DNA of 64,000 bases from Linnemannia elongata. Taxonomy: Eukaryota; Mortierellomycota; Mortierellomycetes; Mortierellales; Mortierellaceae. Both the position numbers and the translations under genes were made by a program. The stretch lies in NCBI GenBank assembly GCA_036320915.1, contig JAXBDG010000001.1, positions 2,232,001 to 2,296,000 on the forward strand. Reading direction: 5' to 3'. Shown here piece after piece: positions 39,381 to 48,748 of this stretch. Below the pieces are notes generated by a model that ran no database searches, had not been told where the DNA came from, and worked only from the letters and a program-made list of their open reading frames with translations. Each line of letters begins with the position of its first letter. Positions within the stretch are counted from its first letter, which is position 1.

Positions 39381-39539
39381 TCAGGTATCCGTCTGTTTGT
39401 AGGAGTAGCGGATCAAATCACACGAGATCTGGACGACAAGTCTCGCTGCAATGAATCCGAACGTGGTGTAGACAAGTGGAGCGGTGATGACGGCCCCGAC
39501 AATGATGGCTGTTCTAGTTTTAGTAGTGTTCCAGGGCAT
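39381..39539 (-). CDS. Short 6-16-like protein (52 residues)
   Basis: ATG 39539 opens MPWNTTKTRTAIIVGAVITAP, matching the family start MPWNPLATGAAVIAGAVALP, and continues LVYTTFGFIAARLVVQISCD to a stop after YSYKQTDT. It therefore holds the first hydrophobic segment and a second short one, but ends before the AGSWAA and LQSVGA blocks. The start context (GGGCATTTTT on the plus strand) equals that of the 42-kb copy. Either a shortened but working family member, a one- to two-helix membrane peptide, or a truncated remnant whose downstream core has been lost. I see no core sequence downstream in any frame. Confidence 0.6.
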   Translation of the reverse strand: MPWNTTKTRTAIIVGAVITAPLVYTTFGFIAARLVVQISCDLIRYSYKQTDT

Positions 39540-40384
39540 TTTTCCTTTGTTTACAGCGAGTTGGGCTTTATTGAGGTGCTTGTTGTGTGGTAGTGTGCAG
39601 GTGGTGGTTTTACTGTGGTGAAGGTTTTGTTCTGTGCGAGGTGAGTGGAATGGTGCGGTATATGTTGAGGGCAGCAAAAAAGGAGTGAGATGGGAAAATC
39701 AATAAACACTGTGGACATATATAAACGACAGGGAGGATAGAAGCGCATACGCGTTAGTGATTGTGGATAATAAGACTTGGAGCAAGCAAGTAACCATTGT
39801 TTGCTAGATCGCCTCATCCTAGGACGAGCAAGCGAGGAGAGAGCACTTTTGAGTTTTACTGCATGTACTGGACATAAAGGAACGCGGTAGAGAGTTTGGA
39901 AGCAGAGAATGGCGAGGTTGTCAGGATAATATTTGTCTTTGCTGACCCTTTAGCACTCCCTGATGAGAAGGAAGTGGTAGTAGGGAAAAGAAAAGGCGAA
40001 AATATGCTTTTCATCACTTTGGAGTGGCCTGCCTTGGTACCAAGATGGAGAAAGAGAGGAGGATGAGGAGTGACGATGGCGAAGAAGAAAACAAATGTGG
40101 TCAATAGAAACAATTCAAAAAAAATGCACGAGAAATGGTAAGATTGAAAATGGCCTTTTATTTGTCGTACAAGAGGATAGGGCATAAAATAAAAAGAAGA
40201 GATCAAGGGCAGCAAGGCAGCAATTTGGAAAATATAAAATAGGGCGCTGGTCCACACACTTTCAAGGCGACTCCATCAGTCTCCGCTTGAAGCATTGTTG
40301 GCGAAGGTGAAGACGAGGGTGTTACTGGAACATCTTCACCACTTTTTGACATCAGTCGTCGTATGCTGGTAAAATGCATGGATC
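39540..40384. other. Intergenic region, 3' flank of the 40.4-kb gene
   Basis: Holds the promoter side of the short copy (a TATATAAA run at 39718-39725) and the long 3' flank of the next gene, including the shared element TTTTATTTGTCGTACAA near 40156. No other gene. Confidence 0.5.
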
Positions 40385-40888
40385 TCATTGGCGTGAGCGT
40401 CGTCCATCATTTTCCGAATCATTTTTGGTGTCATCACCGACTTTACTGTCGTTTCTTGCTGTGCCTCCGTTACCACTGTCATCACCATTACCTCCATCAT
40501 CGCTACCCCCATCGCTGTTATTTCCCTCGTCATCTCCATCGTCATCTCCATCGTTCGCCTCGGTTGAAGTAGATGCGTCGGCGGTCTGTTCACCCTGACC
40601 TGAAGTCGCACCCACCGCCGCCGCTCCTGCAGCCGCTCCTCCAATGACACCAGCAAGCGTAGTTCCGGCGACACCAAGACCGGCTGCTCCGACGGACTGA
40701 AGGACAGCACAAGCTGAACCTGCTGTCACAGCCCCTCCATAACTTGCCATAAGAGTAGCAGCCCAAGATCCTGCGACGATTCCTCCTGCACCAAAACCAG
40801 CTGCCCCTACTACCAGAGGGATAGCCACGGGTAAAGCGACGGCTCCGGCGATAACGGCTGCTCCAGTTGCGAGGGGGTTCCAAGGCAT
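40385..40888 (-). CDS. 6-16/IFI27-family protein, classical copy 1 with acidic tail
   Basis: A 167-residue frame from ATG 40888. The start MPWNPLATGAAVIAGAVALP leads into the complete 6-16 domain: PLVVGAAGFGAGGIVAGSWA, ASYGGAVTAGSACAVLQSVG and AGTTLAGVIGGAAAGAAAVG. This matches the core of human IFI27L proteins (GFTGAGIAASSIAAKMMSAA ... LQSVGAAGL) in motif order and spacing. About 60 residues of Asp/Gly/Asn-rich tail follow. The last part appears frameshifted relative to two other copies: the sequence for MMDDAHANEIHAFYQ lies directly downstream in another frame. The domain predicts a hairpin-like small membrane protein. In animals, members act at mitochondria; the location here is inference. 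Confidence 0.9.
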   Translation of the reverse strand: MPWNPLATGAAVIAGAVALPVAIPLVVGAAGFGAGGIVAGSWAATLMASYGGAVTAGSACAVLQSVGAAGLGVAGTTLAGVIGGAAAGAAAVGATSGQGEQTADASTSTEANDGDDDGDDEGNNSDGGSDDGGNGDDSGNGGTARNDSKVGDDTKNDSENDGRRSRQ

Positions 40889-41936
40889 TGTTGTTGTTGA
40901 GTGTTGTTGCTTTTTGCAGCGAGGTATGTGCGGGTTTGTGGCCACTTTTTGTGTTCCTGCGAGTTAGGGTGGTGTCGTTTTGAGTGGGGCGTGGAAAGAC
41001 AGGAGAGGGAGGAGGGAAGGAAGAAACTGGGAGAGAGAACGAAGGGAAGAAGAAGAGGGAGGAGGGAGGGAAGAATAGGTGTGTTTGTATGCGTCGTGGG
41101 TCGAAAAAAATATGCGGGCGGGAATGATCACCTTGCATGAACTGCTATGCTCTGTTGAGGGGCATGTTGGGAGGCTTGATATTGTTGTCTACTGTTGGTG
41201 GAGAAGACAGCAATGGTTGGCTGGTCCTGAAAATATGCTCGACTGTAAAAGAGTCAACAACTGTTAGTGAAAAGAACAGTGCAGGATTGTTGGAATGATC
41301 CTGCGCGGGATTTGCACAAGAAACAGGGATGGTGTGCTCACTAACTGTCCGTCTATCAGGAGTGATTCTCTACTTTGTTTTCTTTTGGTGGACTCTTGCA
41401 ATTGACAACAGAGAAGTTTCCAAGGCAAAGAAAGAGAGGTCATTGTGCTTTGTTCGTCAAAATAGAGCGGAGGAGGCAAGGCAATGGCGAAGAGGAACAA
41501 GGTAGAGAAGAAAAAGTGCGAGAAATTGTTCGGCTGATAAGGCATTTTTATTTGTCGTACAACATATTGGCATAGAGAAATGGGTTTGAAAGAACAAAAA
41601 AAAGATGATCGAGATCTCATTCGCCATGCTCAGGGGGACAGTGTTGTTGGCGAGGCCGCCTCTAGAACAAAAAAAAACAGACAATACCCTCACGGCCTTT
41701 GACTTTGCTCCTCGGCCGTAGGAATAAGAGGAAATGTCTCCTTGGGGTGGGCGTCGTCCATCATTTTTCGGATTCTTCTGGTATCATCGGCATCCTTACC
41801 ATCGTTCTCGCCTTACACATCCACTGTCTCTATCATCACCATCGCCTCCTTTGTCATCACCATCTTCTCAACTAGCACTCCCTCCTTTGTCTTTCTAAGT
41901 CGTCTTTTCGCAAGGTGCGCAAGGTGCCTCAGCAAC
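40889..41936. other. Intergenic region between the two classical 6-16 copies
   Basis: Contains the upstream region of copy 1 and the 3' flank of copy 2. The latter (41460-41570) resembles the 3' flank of copy 1, including ATGGCGAAGA, TGC(A)CGAGAAAT and TTTTATTTGTCGTACAA, so whole transcription units were duplicated. Near 41742-41770 the minus strand still encodes MMDDAHPKETF out of frame with copy 2. Confidence 0.6.
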
Positions 41937-42239
41937 CTATTCGCCCTTGGCTCCACTCGCGCCAACGACCGCCGCTCCTGCAGCCGCTCCTCCAACGACA
42001 CCGGCAAGCGTAGTCCCGGCAACACCCACACCGGCTGCTCCAACGGACTGGAGTACGGCACAGGCAGAACCTGCGACGACGGTTCCTCCATAAGACGCCA
42101 TCAAGGAGGCAGCCCAAGATCCAGCGACGATTCCTCCTGCGCCAAAACCAGCTGCCCCAATTACTACGGGGATGGCCACAGGAAGTGCGATGGCTCCAAC
42201 GACGACGGCCGCTCCAGTTGTGAGGGGGTCCCAGGGCAT
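41937..42239 (-). CDS. 6-16/IFI27-family protein, classical copy 2 without tail
   Basis: A 100-residue frame from ATG 42239, starting MPWDPLTTGAAVVVGAIALP and covering the complete domain: PVVIGAAGFGAGGIVAGSWA, ASYGGTVVAGSACAVLQSVG, AGTTLAGVVGGAAAGAAVVG, ending GASGAKGE at a TAG. It is about 85 per cent identical to copy 1 by eye over the domain. A tail-coding region follows the stop in other frames, as in copy 1, so the stop has shortened an ancestral tailed protein. Since animal IFI27 proteins also end soon after the domain, the product may well work. A CATAAAAT element near 42392-42399 (minus) could be the TATA box. Confidence 0.9.
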   Translation of the reverse strand: MPWDPLTTGAAVVVGAIALPVAIPVVIGAAGFGAGGIVAGSWAASLMASYGGTVVAGSACAVLQSVGAAGVGVAGTTLAGVVGGAAAGAAVVGASGAKGE

Positions 42240-42776
42240 TTTTTGAAGGGCTGTTGTTCTGTGATAGAGTGTGTGTGTGAGGTTGTGGGTAATCTTTATG
42301 TTGTGAATATTTGGGTGGTGTTGTTGGTTGTGACGAACAGAAAAGAGGGCAGGAAAGTGTAAGAGTCGAGCAAAAAAAAAAAAAAAAGGGATTTTATGCA
42401 AAGAAAAGTAGTAAGCAGCGTGCATGGAGGCGTCAGGTGGTCCTGGAAGCATCTATTAAACTCGTCTTGTTGCTGATGTAGACAACTCATGCTTGGCTGG
42501 TCTTTGAAAGGTGTACGTGGTTGGAAAGTGTCGAAAGCTCGAATGGGGGACATTTGGGCGAAGGTTTGGCGAGCGCAAAGTGTGACTGTCGGGAATGAAC
42601 CTGTTTGGATTTACACAAGCCACAGGGACAATGCTCCCCGAGTGCCAGTTGTGCTTTGCTGATCCCCCTCTGCATTCCCTCTCCCTCAGCGTCAGTTTCG
42701 TGCGTCCCTCATTACACTCTCACTCGACACCCTCCCTTTCTTTCTCTTTCACTCCGACTACATCGCCCGACCAAAC
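42240..42776. other. Divergent promoter region, 6-16 copy 2 and bS18m
   Basis: About 540 bases. An A-run lies at 42370-42387 near the possible TATA element of copy 2. The bS18m side is pyrimidine-rich. No other gene. Confidence 0.55.
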
Positions 42777-43867
42777 ATGCTCGCATCCGTCTACAGAAAC
42801 ACAGCGGCCAAGTCGCTTAAGTCCCTCGTGCCAAAGGTCGGAGGCACTTCCGCCATCTCTTCCCACAACCTCGTCGCCCGCCGCTTCAAATCCGACGAGG
42901 CCGGTGAACAGGAGGAGTCTCGCCGTCGTAAGAACAACACCCAATGGCTCTCTTGTCACTTTTCGGAGCAAAAGGAACCAACAACCCTGTGCATGGACAT
43001 CTGCATCGGAACAAGAAAAAATGAGGATGTCACACTCCGCCAGAACTGCACCTTGTCTAGCTGGACGCGATCTCGCACAGCTTCGAGGAAGCCATTCACC
43101 AACGCCCTCACAGAGATCTAACAGGAGCACCCAACCTTCTCTTTTTTTCCTTTGAACCGCGATAGATGCTGACTCTTTGCTGGACATTCTCGCCAACTCC
43201 ATTACCTCACGTAAGTTGTTCGTTCAAGAAGGGACATAATCGGATTTTTTGTTATAGTGCTCACAATATGAAGTATGGGTCGGTCGGACCATTATCTCAC
43301 CTTACCTCCTTTTTTCAATTGAATCCTATAGAAACATCGGGCTCGATTGCAAACGAGCAGTTCAGAATGGCTCGCGGAAACTTTCACAGAGGAGATGTAA
43401 GGACAATACACCAGGAGCCAGGATGTACAGCGTCATGGATCTTTATTGCACAAGGACAACAGAGGATTGACAAGGTCTATTTTTATGTCGGAACTTAGAT
43501 CTACAAACCATCAGACTTGAACGACTCCAAGCCCACCACATACGCTCCTCCTCCCAAGCCCGTTGACCAGCTCAAGATCCTGAAGCTGAACCCTGTCGTC
43601 GAGTACAAGGTATTTTAAGACGTTTTTTTTCATTCGACATTCGATACATTGGCTACGACCTTCAGAAGAAGGGACAATTTCTAACACAGTGTAATATTAT
43701 AATTCTGATAGAATGCCACCCTCCTCTCAAACTACATCACACCCTTGGGACGCCTTATGTCAAGGGAGCAGACAGGACTTTCAGCCAAGAACCAGCGCCG
43801 GGTCACCAAGGCTGTCCGTCGTGCGCGCGCCATGTGCATCATCAGCCCAACGGCCAAGTTGCACTAA
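42777..43867 (+). CDS. RSM18: Mitochondrial small-subunit ribosomal protein bS18m
   Basis: Five exons, 42777-42927, 43166-43210, 43332-43396, 43499-43609 and 43712-43867, close in frame to 175 residues. The N-terminus MLASVYRNTAAKSLKSLVPK is basic and amphipathic, as expected of a mitochondrial targeting peptide. The C-terminal 60 residues are the S18 fold: NATLLSNYITPLGRLMSREQTGL, then SAKNQRRVTKAVRRARAM, with the characteristic RRVTKAVRRARAMG-type rRNA-binding helix. Exon 4 (KPSDLNDSKPTTYAPPPKP) is the usual fungal extension. bS18m sits on the mitoribosome small subunit platform. The upstream neighbour on the other strand is a 6-16 gene, so this marks the edge of the unusual cluster. Confidence 0.93.
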
Positions 43868-44519
43868 ACGATTAGAGTTGCCCCGGAGTGAGGGTGTTAT
43901 TTGCTTGTATCCTTTTTTATCATCTTTTGGCATTAGAAAATAATAAAACCATTTTGTCTTTGACTCATACTTTTTTTTCAAGTGATCGTATGCATGTCGT
44001 GAGGGTGAAGTCGGGGGGCATGGTGAAGGTCGGGAAGGTGCTGCGAAGTTGTTGCTTGTGCCTTGTGCCTGAAGAAAGAAAAAGGAGTTGCGCAAATAAT
44101 TTCCATTTGCGGATGCTGGCAAGGTGCATTTTTCTGGTGGCTTGTGTTTGCCAGCGGCCAGTCAAAAGGTGCTTCGGGATCTGCTTTCTTTTTGAGCACA
44201 CCCCATTCCCACCGACACATTCTTCCGAACCTAACCCCTCCTTCCCACACCACTCTCTTGCCGACAACCCTCACCTCCTGGTCGCCTCAATCCTTGTGCT
44301 TTCATTACCAAGGTACATCCCCTTTCTTTCTTATACCAATGCAGTCATGACTGAGGTTGTCAACATGTGATCTGACAAACTTTTCTTTTTTTGCTCTCGT
44401 TAAAACGCGGTGCACAAAAAAGGACCGAACCTGTTACTCTCTCTTCGGAACTTTGGTCAAAGAAAGGGCGCGACATTCTTATCGGAACAGACGCTGGAAA
44501 CACTCTTCTATAACGAACC
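43868..44519. other. Intergenic region between bS18m and the PPR gene
   Basis: A T-run near 43971-43979 follows the bS18m polyadenylation-like AATAAAA (43941). Short frames in the rest have no family resemblance. Confidence 0.5.
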
Positions 44520-47500
44520 ATGGACATCAGGAGGCTACTGAAGGCAACGTGTCCACTGGCTCGACCCTTGCTCGGACATTCTACTCTACCAACAACAGGA
44601 GCACGATCCAGACAGGGCAACGCGAATCGCATCCAAATCCACCTCTGTCCACACTATCGGTCCCAGACCCACCCCAACCGCGTTCAATCTATACACCACC
44701 AAGCCAGGCATACAGCGTCTGGCTTTTCTTCACCATACCGGACGATCCTTCGTGTGGGAGAACAAACGCCGTCATCAGTATCGTCGCAGCTCCGGAAAAC
44801 CTGTGGTTGCCGACTCGGTTCAGGAACGTTATTCGCCTCAGGATCGCTCAAACCAACAACGACAGCGAAGCGCGGTTTTGGGACTAGCTCCAGAACCTAC
44901 AAATTGTTTTCAGTCGCAGGATCTCCATCAACTCGAACGCCCTCCTCAACATCTTCAATACCACGTTCCACCACATCAGCACCAAACACATTACCCACTT
45001 CAACGTCATCCTCATTACAATCCAACAAACTCATCACATCAACCCTTGCTCAAGTCGCCAAGTACGGCGATCCTGCCCTGGTGGCTCGTTTAGGGCGGAA
45101 GCGGCGGCATATGGCAGGAATGCATGGTACGAGACTCCAGCGACAGCTGAAGGTCCTGCAACGATCACAACCTCAGCACTCTTCGCAGCTCTTGGGACTC
45201 AACGGGCTACCATCAGGACTCACGAATCAAGGTGGTCGCTTCAGGATGATGAAGCGGAAAAACAGACGGAGGATTGGCGTGAAAGAAGCTCAGAGAGGCG
45301 CTCTACCGGCCCAGTATCACCACATTCACTACTTCCCTACCAAGGCACACCCACGTCATGTCCGATTCCTGGGAATCACGGATTTTCTGAGTTTCTCGCG
45401 GGCAACATCTTCACCCGGACGGATCGCGTCGGCGAGAAGGATGGACAACCTTAGGCTGAAAAGGAGTATCAAGAGGCGGAACAACCGTATGTCGATTCAC
45501 CGTCCATACATCCTGACGCAGCAACAACGCGTGGCGCACCTGAACCAGGTGTTGGAGGAGGGACCCGCAAGACTCGCGATCATCGACGCCATACTCTTGA
45601 TCAAGGGGAAGCAAGGGGGCGCTAGGCTGCCGGCCGGAAACCAGCTCTACAAGCTCGTCAAGCTGGACCAAGATCACTATTTTCAGTTGCGAGCTTCCGA
45701 TATGACACCTACCATTTCAAGTTTGCCCGCAGGAGCACCAGAGCCAGCACAAGCAAGACATTTCACAACCCTGGACTATAATGTCATCTTGGGACGGTGC
45801 GAGGAGCTTAAGGATTGGAGAACCGGATTCAACATCGCCCAAACCCTACTGATGCGTTATCGATCGTCTGGGTTCGACTTTGGTTCTCCCGACTTTGGCG
45901 CGCCCAACGCAAGGACGATCCACCTCCTCGCCAAGATGTTTGTCAGAGCTTACCGATCAGACAGAGCAGGCCTACTCTTCTCGACCCTGCACGAGCACTA
46001 CCCTCATCCGATTCCTTTAGACGTCTACACATCCTACTTGAGCGAGCTTGGGTCCATGAAGCAGCTCGTTCGGATGGAGTCGACCCTACGCTACCTCGAG
46101 ACCGCTGGACCTCGCCCTACAGTGACCCAGTACAACACTCTTTTGAAGGCGATCGGATTTTACAAGGGACAGAACCAGGCTGAGGAGTTCATGGCACAGA
46201 TGGTCAAGGCAGGGACCACACCGGATCAGCAGACGTACCGTATCCTCATCGACACCTCTCTCCACGACTTGGATGTTGACAAGGCTTATTTCTGGTTGGG
46301 AGAATACGCACGTCAAGGGTTCGAGGTCTCCTCACGGATGATGGAGCCCTTTATGAGCACGTGTATCCGTCAAGTCTCAAACTTTGCACACAAAAAGGTC
46401 GGATCTCACGGTGTAGACAATGCTTCTGTCTCGAGGGAGTGGATGTTCAAGGCCATGAACATTATTCAGTTCATGACGCGTCAGGAACTGTCTCCGACTG
46501 CAAAGACCTTCGAACTACTCATTGGCGGATTCTTGGCACAGGAGAACTTTACCGAGGCTCGTCGGGTGTTGAATCTAATGAGGAGCAGTCCTTATATTTA
46601 TACCCCCAACCCAAGGACGTGGATCAGTCTCTTCAAGTACCATTTGCGGCAAGACGACCCCCTTTTGGCCCTGAGGACGCTTAACGAGATGTGGCGATCT
46701 GGTGCAGGGCTGAAATCAGACGATGCTCCTCTGGGGACCACTGTGCCGACACCACTCTATCGCGAACTGTTTCAGCATTACCTGAGCAAGAGCAAGCTGT
46801 CGATGGCCGAGCGGAGTTTGTACGAGATGATGAACCGACACAAGGACGCCCGGCCGAAGGAGCAAGACGTCGTAGACCTGATCTGGAAGCTCGACCGACA
46901 GCCCGAGGCTGCTGAGCGTGTCTATGAGCTGCTCTACGCTCAGTCGGGAGAGCGGATCGAACGGGATATCGGCGGCGTCCGGAAGAACAGGATCATGGAG
47001 AGCGGTCCTGTTGCTCTGGCAAACGTGGGGGTTATGCGAGCCAAGGCAAACTCCAAGGACCGACTTGTTCGAGACGATGTCTGGAAGGCTTGGAACTCAA
47101 TGGTGCGATATCTGGACGAGGGTGGGTCAGCGCGTGACACCCCTGTTGGAGAGAGTTTTGGGATTACCATCGATCCGGAGGAGAGATCCGTTCTCGCCCT
47201 AGCGTTCGAGCAAGTCGCGAAGGCTGCTCGTCAAGATCCTCTGTCGTCTCGTGAAGTCAAGCAGATTCAGCAAGAAACCGAGAGGGCTGAGTCGCGACTT
47301 GCAGGCAACGATTGGGATTTCACTCCTGTGAGGCACAGGCCGGGCATGGGAGGCCTGGGTCTGGGCTTGAGACTTGGTCAGAGTGGTATTCGAGGCTCTG
47401 ATATGTCGCCGTCGGGAGAGCTAGACCGTCGTAGAGGAAGCAGCGCCGATACACCCACCAAGTACCTGGAGTTCAAAGGCAGACAAAGGGTGATGATCCA

Positions 47501-48137
47501 GCAGCTCCTGCGACACCAAGAGTTCCTGGATCCACTGTTGCAGCGTCGTGATATGGATGTGACTCTACCAGAGGAACTTCCCAAAACCCAGTCATCGCAC
47601 CCTAGTAAGCCCGTCGAGAGCCGTCTGGAGCAGTTGAAGGCCAGCTTCCAGTGGGTCCGAAAACATTCTATCCCGATCGGCATCGAGGGTTTCAATGCGT
47701 ACCTGACAGGCCTCATTTCGTACCAGGATTTCAAGACCGCTCGAAGGACATTGGATGCCTTTTTCGCCAAGCCTCGACCTGTTTCTGACTCCAAGACTGA
47801 CTCCAAGTCCAAAGTGTCGATTCTGACGCCACTCAAGCCCGACATCGCTACGGTCAAGATCCTGAAAGAGTACCAGGGCCTGTTGGGAGGTATCAAGTCG
47901 ATCAACCAGGCCATCGAGAAGGGTGGAGCTGACTTGGCCAAGGACTGGGCTCGTCATCAGACCAGGACCTCGCGGAAACACGCCATAGCTGCATCCAAAA
48001 ACAACAACACATCATCAGTACTATCATCATCAGCATCAGCATCACCAGCAGCAAAAGCAGCAGTATCATCACCACCATCATCATCGTCGGCACCTTCGTC
48101 GACTCCTACTAGAGCCGTTGCATCTGCAACATTGTAA
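44520..48137 (+). CDS. Pentatricopeptide-repeat protein, probably mitochondrial
   Basis: One uninterrupted frame of 1205 residues. The N-terminus is rich in Arg, Ser and Thr (MDIRRLLKATCPLARPLL...), compatible with a mitochondrial presequence, followed by about 300 residues of basic low-complexity. PPR motifs begin near residue 415 (TLDYNVILGRCEELKDWRTG) and are clearest at VTQYNTLLKAIGFYKGQNQA, TPDQQTYRILIDTSLHDLD, SPTAKTFELLIGGFLAQENF and YTPNPRTWISLFKYHLRQDD, each with the 35-residue helix-turn-helix rhythm. A last repeat-like stretch lies near 1045 (GIEGFNAYLTGLISYQDFKT). The C-terminus is a Ser/Ala homopolymer-like tail. Such proteins bind organellar RNA and govern mRNA stability, processing or translation. 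I cannot name the orthologue. Confidence 0.88.
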   Translation: MDIRRLLKATCPLARPLLGHSTLPTTGARSRQGNANRIQIHLCPHYRSQTHPNRVQSIHHQARHTASGFSSPYRTILRVGEQTPSSVSSQLRKTCGCRLGSGTLFASGSLKPTTTAKRGFGTSSRTYKLFSVAGSPSTRTPSSTSSIPRSTTSAPNTLPTSTSSSLQSNKLITSTLAQVAKYGDPALVARLGRKRRHMAGMHGTRLQRQLKVLQRSQPQHSSQLLGLNGLPSGLTNQGGRFRMMKRKNRRRIGVKEAQRGALPAQYHHIHYFPTKAHPRHVRFLGITDFLSFSRATSSPGRIASARRMDNLRLKRSIKRRNNRMSIHRPYILTQQQRVAHLNQVLEEGPARLAIIDAILLIKGKQGGARLPAGNQLYKLVKLDQDHYFQLRASDMTPTISSLPAGAPEPAQARHFTTLDYNVILGRCEELKDWRTGFNIAQTLLMRYRSSGFDFGSPDFGAPNARTIHLLAKMFVRAYRSDRAGLLFSTLHEHYPHPIPLDVYTSYLSELGSMKQLVRMESTLRYLETAGPRPTVTQYNTLLKAIGFYKGQNQAEEFMAQMVKAGTTPDQQTYRILIDTSLHDLDVDKAYFWLGEYARQGFEVSSRMMEPFMSTCIRQVSNFAHKKVGSHGVDNASVSREWMFKAMNIIQFMTRQELSPTAKTFELLIGGFLAQENFTEARRVLNLMRSSPYIYTPNPRTWISLFKYHLRQDDPLLALRTLNEMWRSGAGLKSDDAPLGTTVPTPLYRELFQHYLSKSKLSMAERSLYEMMNRHKDARPKEQDVVDLIWKLDRQPEAAERVYELLYAQSGERIERDIGGVRKNRIMESGPVALANVGVMRAKANSKDRLVRDDVWKAWNSMVRYLDEGGSARDTPVGESFGITIDPEERSVLALAFEQVAKAARQDPLSSREVKQIQQETERAESRLAGNDWDFTPVRHRPGMGGLGLGLRLGQSGIRGSDMSPSGELDRRRGSSADTPTKYLEFKGRQRVMIQQLLRHQEFLDPLLQRRDMDVTLPEELPKTQSSHPSKPVESRLEQLKASFQWVRKHSIPIGIEGFNAYLTGLISYQDFKTARRTLDAFFAKPRPVSDSKTDSKSKVSILTPLKPDIATVKILKEYQGLLGGIKSINQAIEKGGADLAKDWARHQTRTSRKHAIAASKNNNTSSVLSSSASASPAAKAAVSSPPSSSSAPSSTPTRAVASATL

Positions 48138-48748
48138 AATAGATTAGACCTCCATTGTGTATTTTATTTTTTTTTCGCGCGTATCCTTTTTTTTTTGTCC
48201 TTTTTTCTTCTTTTTTTTTTGCTTTTTTTTTCTTTTCGTCTTCTACCTCCCTTCGATGCCTCAGTTCTTTGTAGTTTATAGCATTTAAATAGCCCCTCTA
48301 TATCACGAACAATAACATGCTAGAAGTGAAAGAAGGAAAACTGAACAAAGTACAGTCTGATATATAGTGGGTAGACAACCGAAGATCTAAAACAGATCAT
48401 AATGTATTTCTCGAGATTGAATTTCAGAGGAAGACCCCGGCATGTATGGAGACGCACTGAGATAGCACTGCGTTATGTTTCCCTTTGCTTTCGGATCCTG
48501 TTGTTGCAAGAAGTTGAAGGGAACGGTTACCAAAACAACCCTCCTACTAAACACAAGACATTTCATCGACCAAAAGATGTAGTAACGGATCGGACCTACT
48601 GGACGCGTTGTTGTGAAAGGAGGATATGGCGATCCCCAATCGGAAAAAAGAAGGGTTCACTCCGCCTCCTAATAAAGTGGTATCTATTTTTTCCATGGTT
48701 GCGCGGGGTTGAGGTGATATGAAGGTGTTGAGAAAATGAAGGAGGTGT
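48138..48748. other. Convergent spacer between PPR and GPANK1-like genes
   Basis: Starts with several T-runs (48168-48240) downstream of the PPR stop. No conserved frame. Confidence 0.55.

Noticed and set aside
42720..43202. 160-codon frame antisense to bS18m
   Set aside because: Opposite to conserved exons; no family resemblance.
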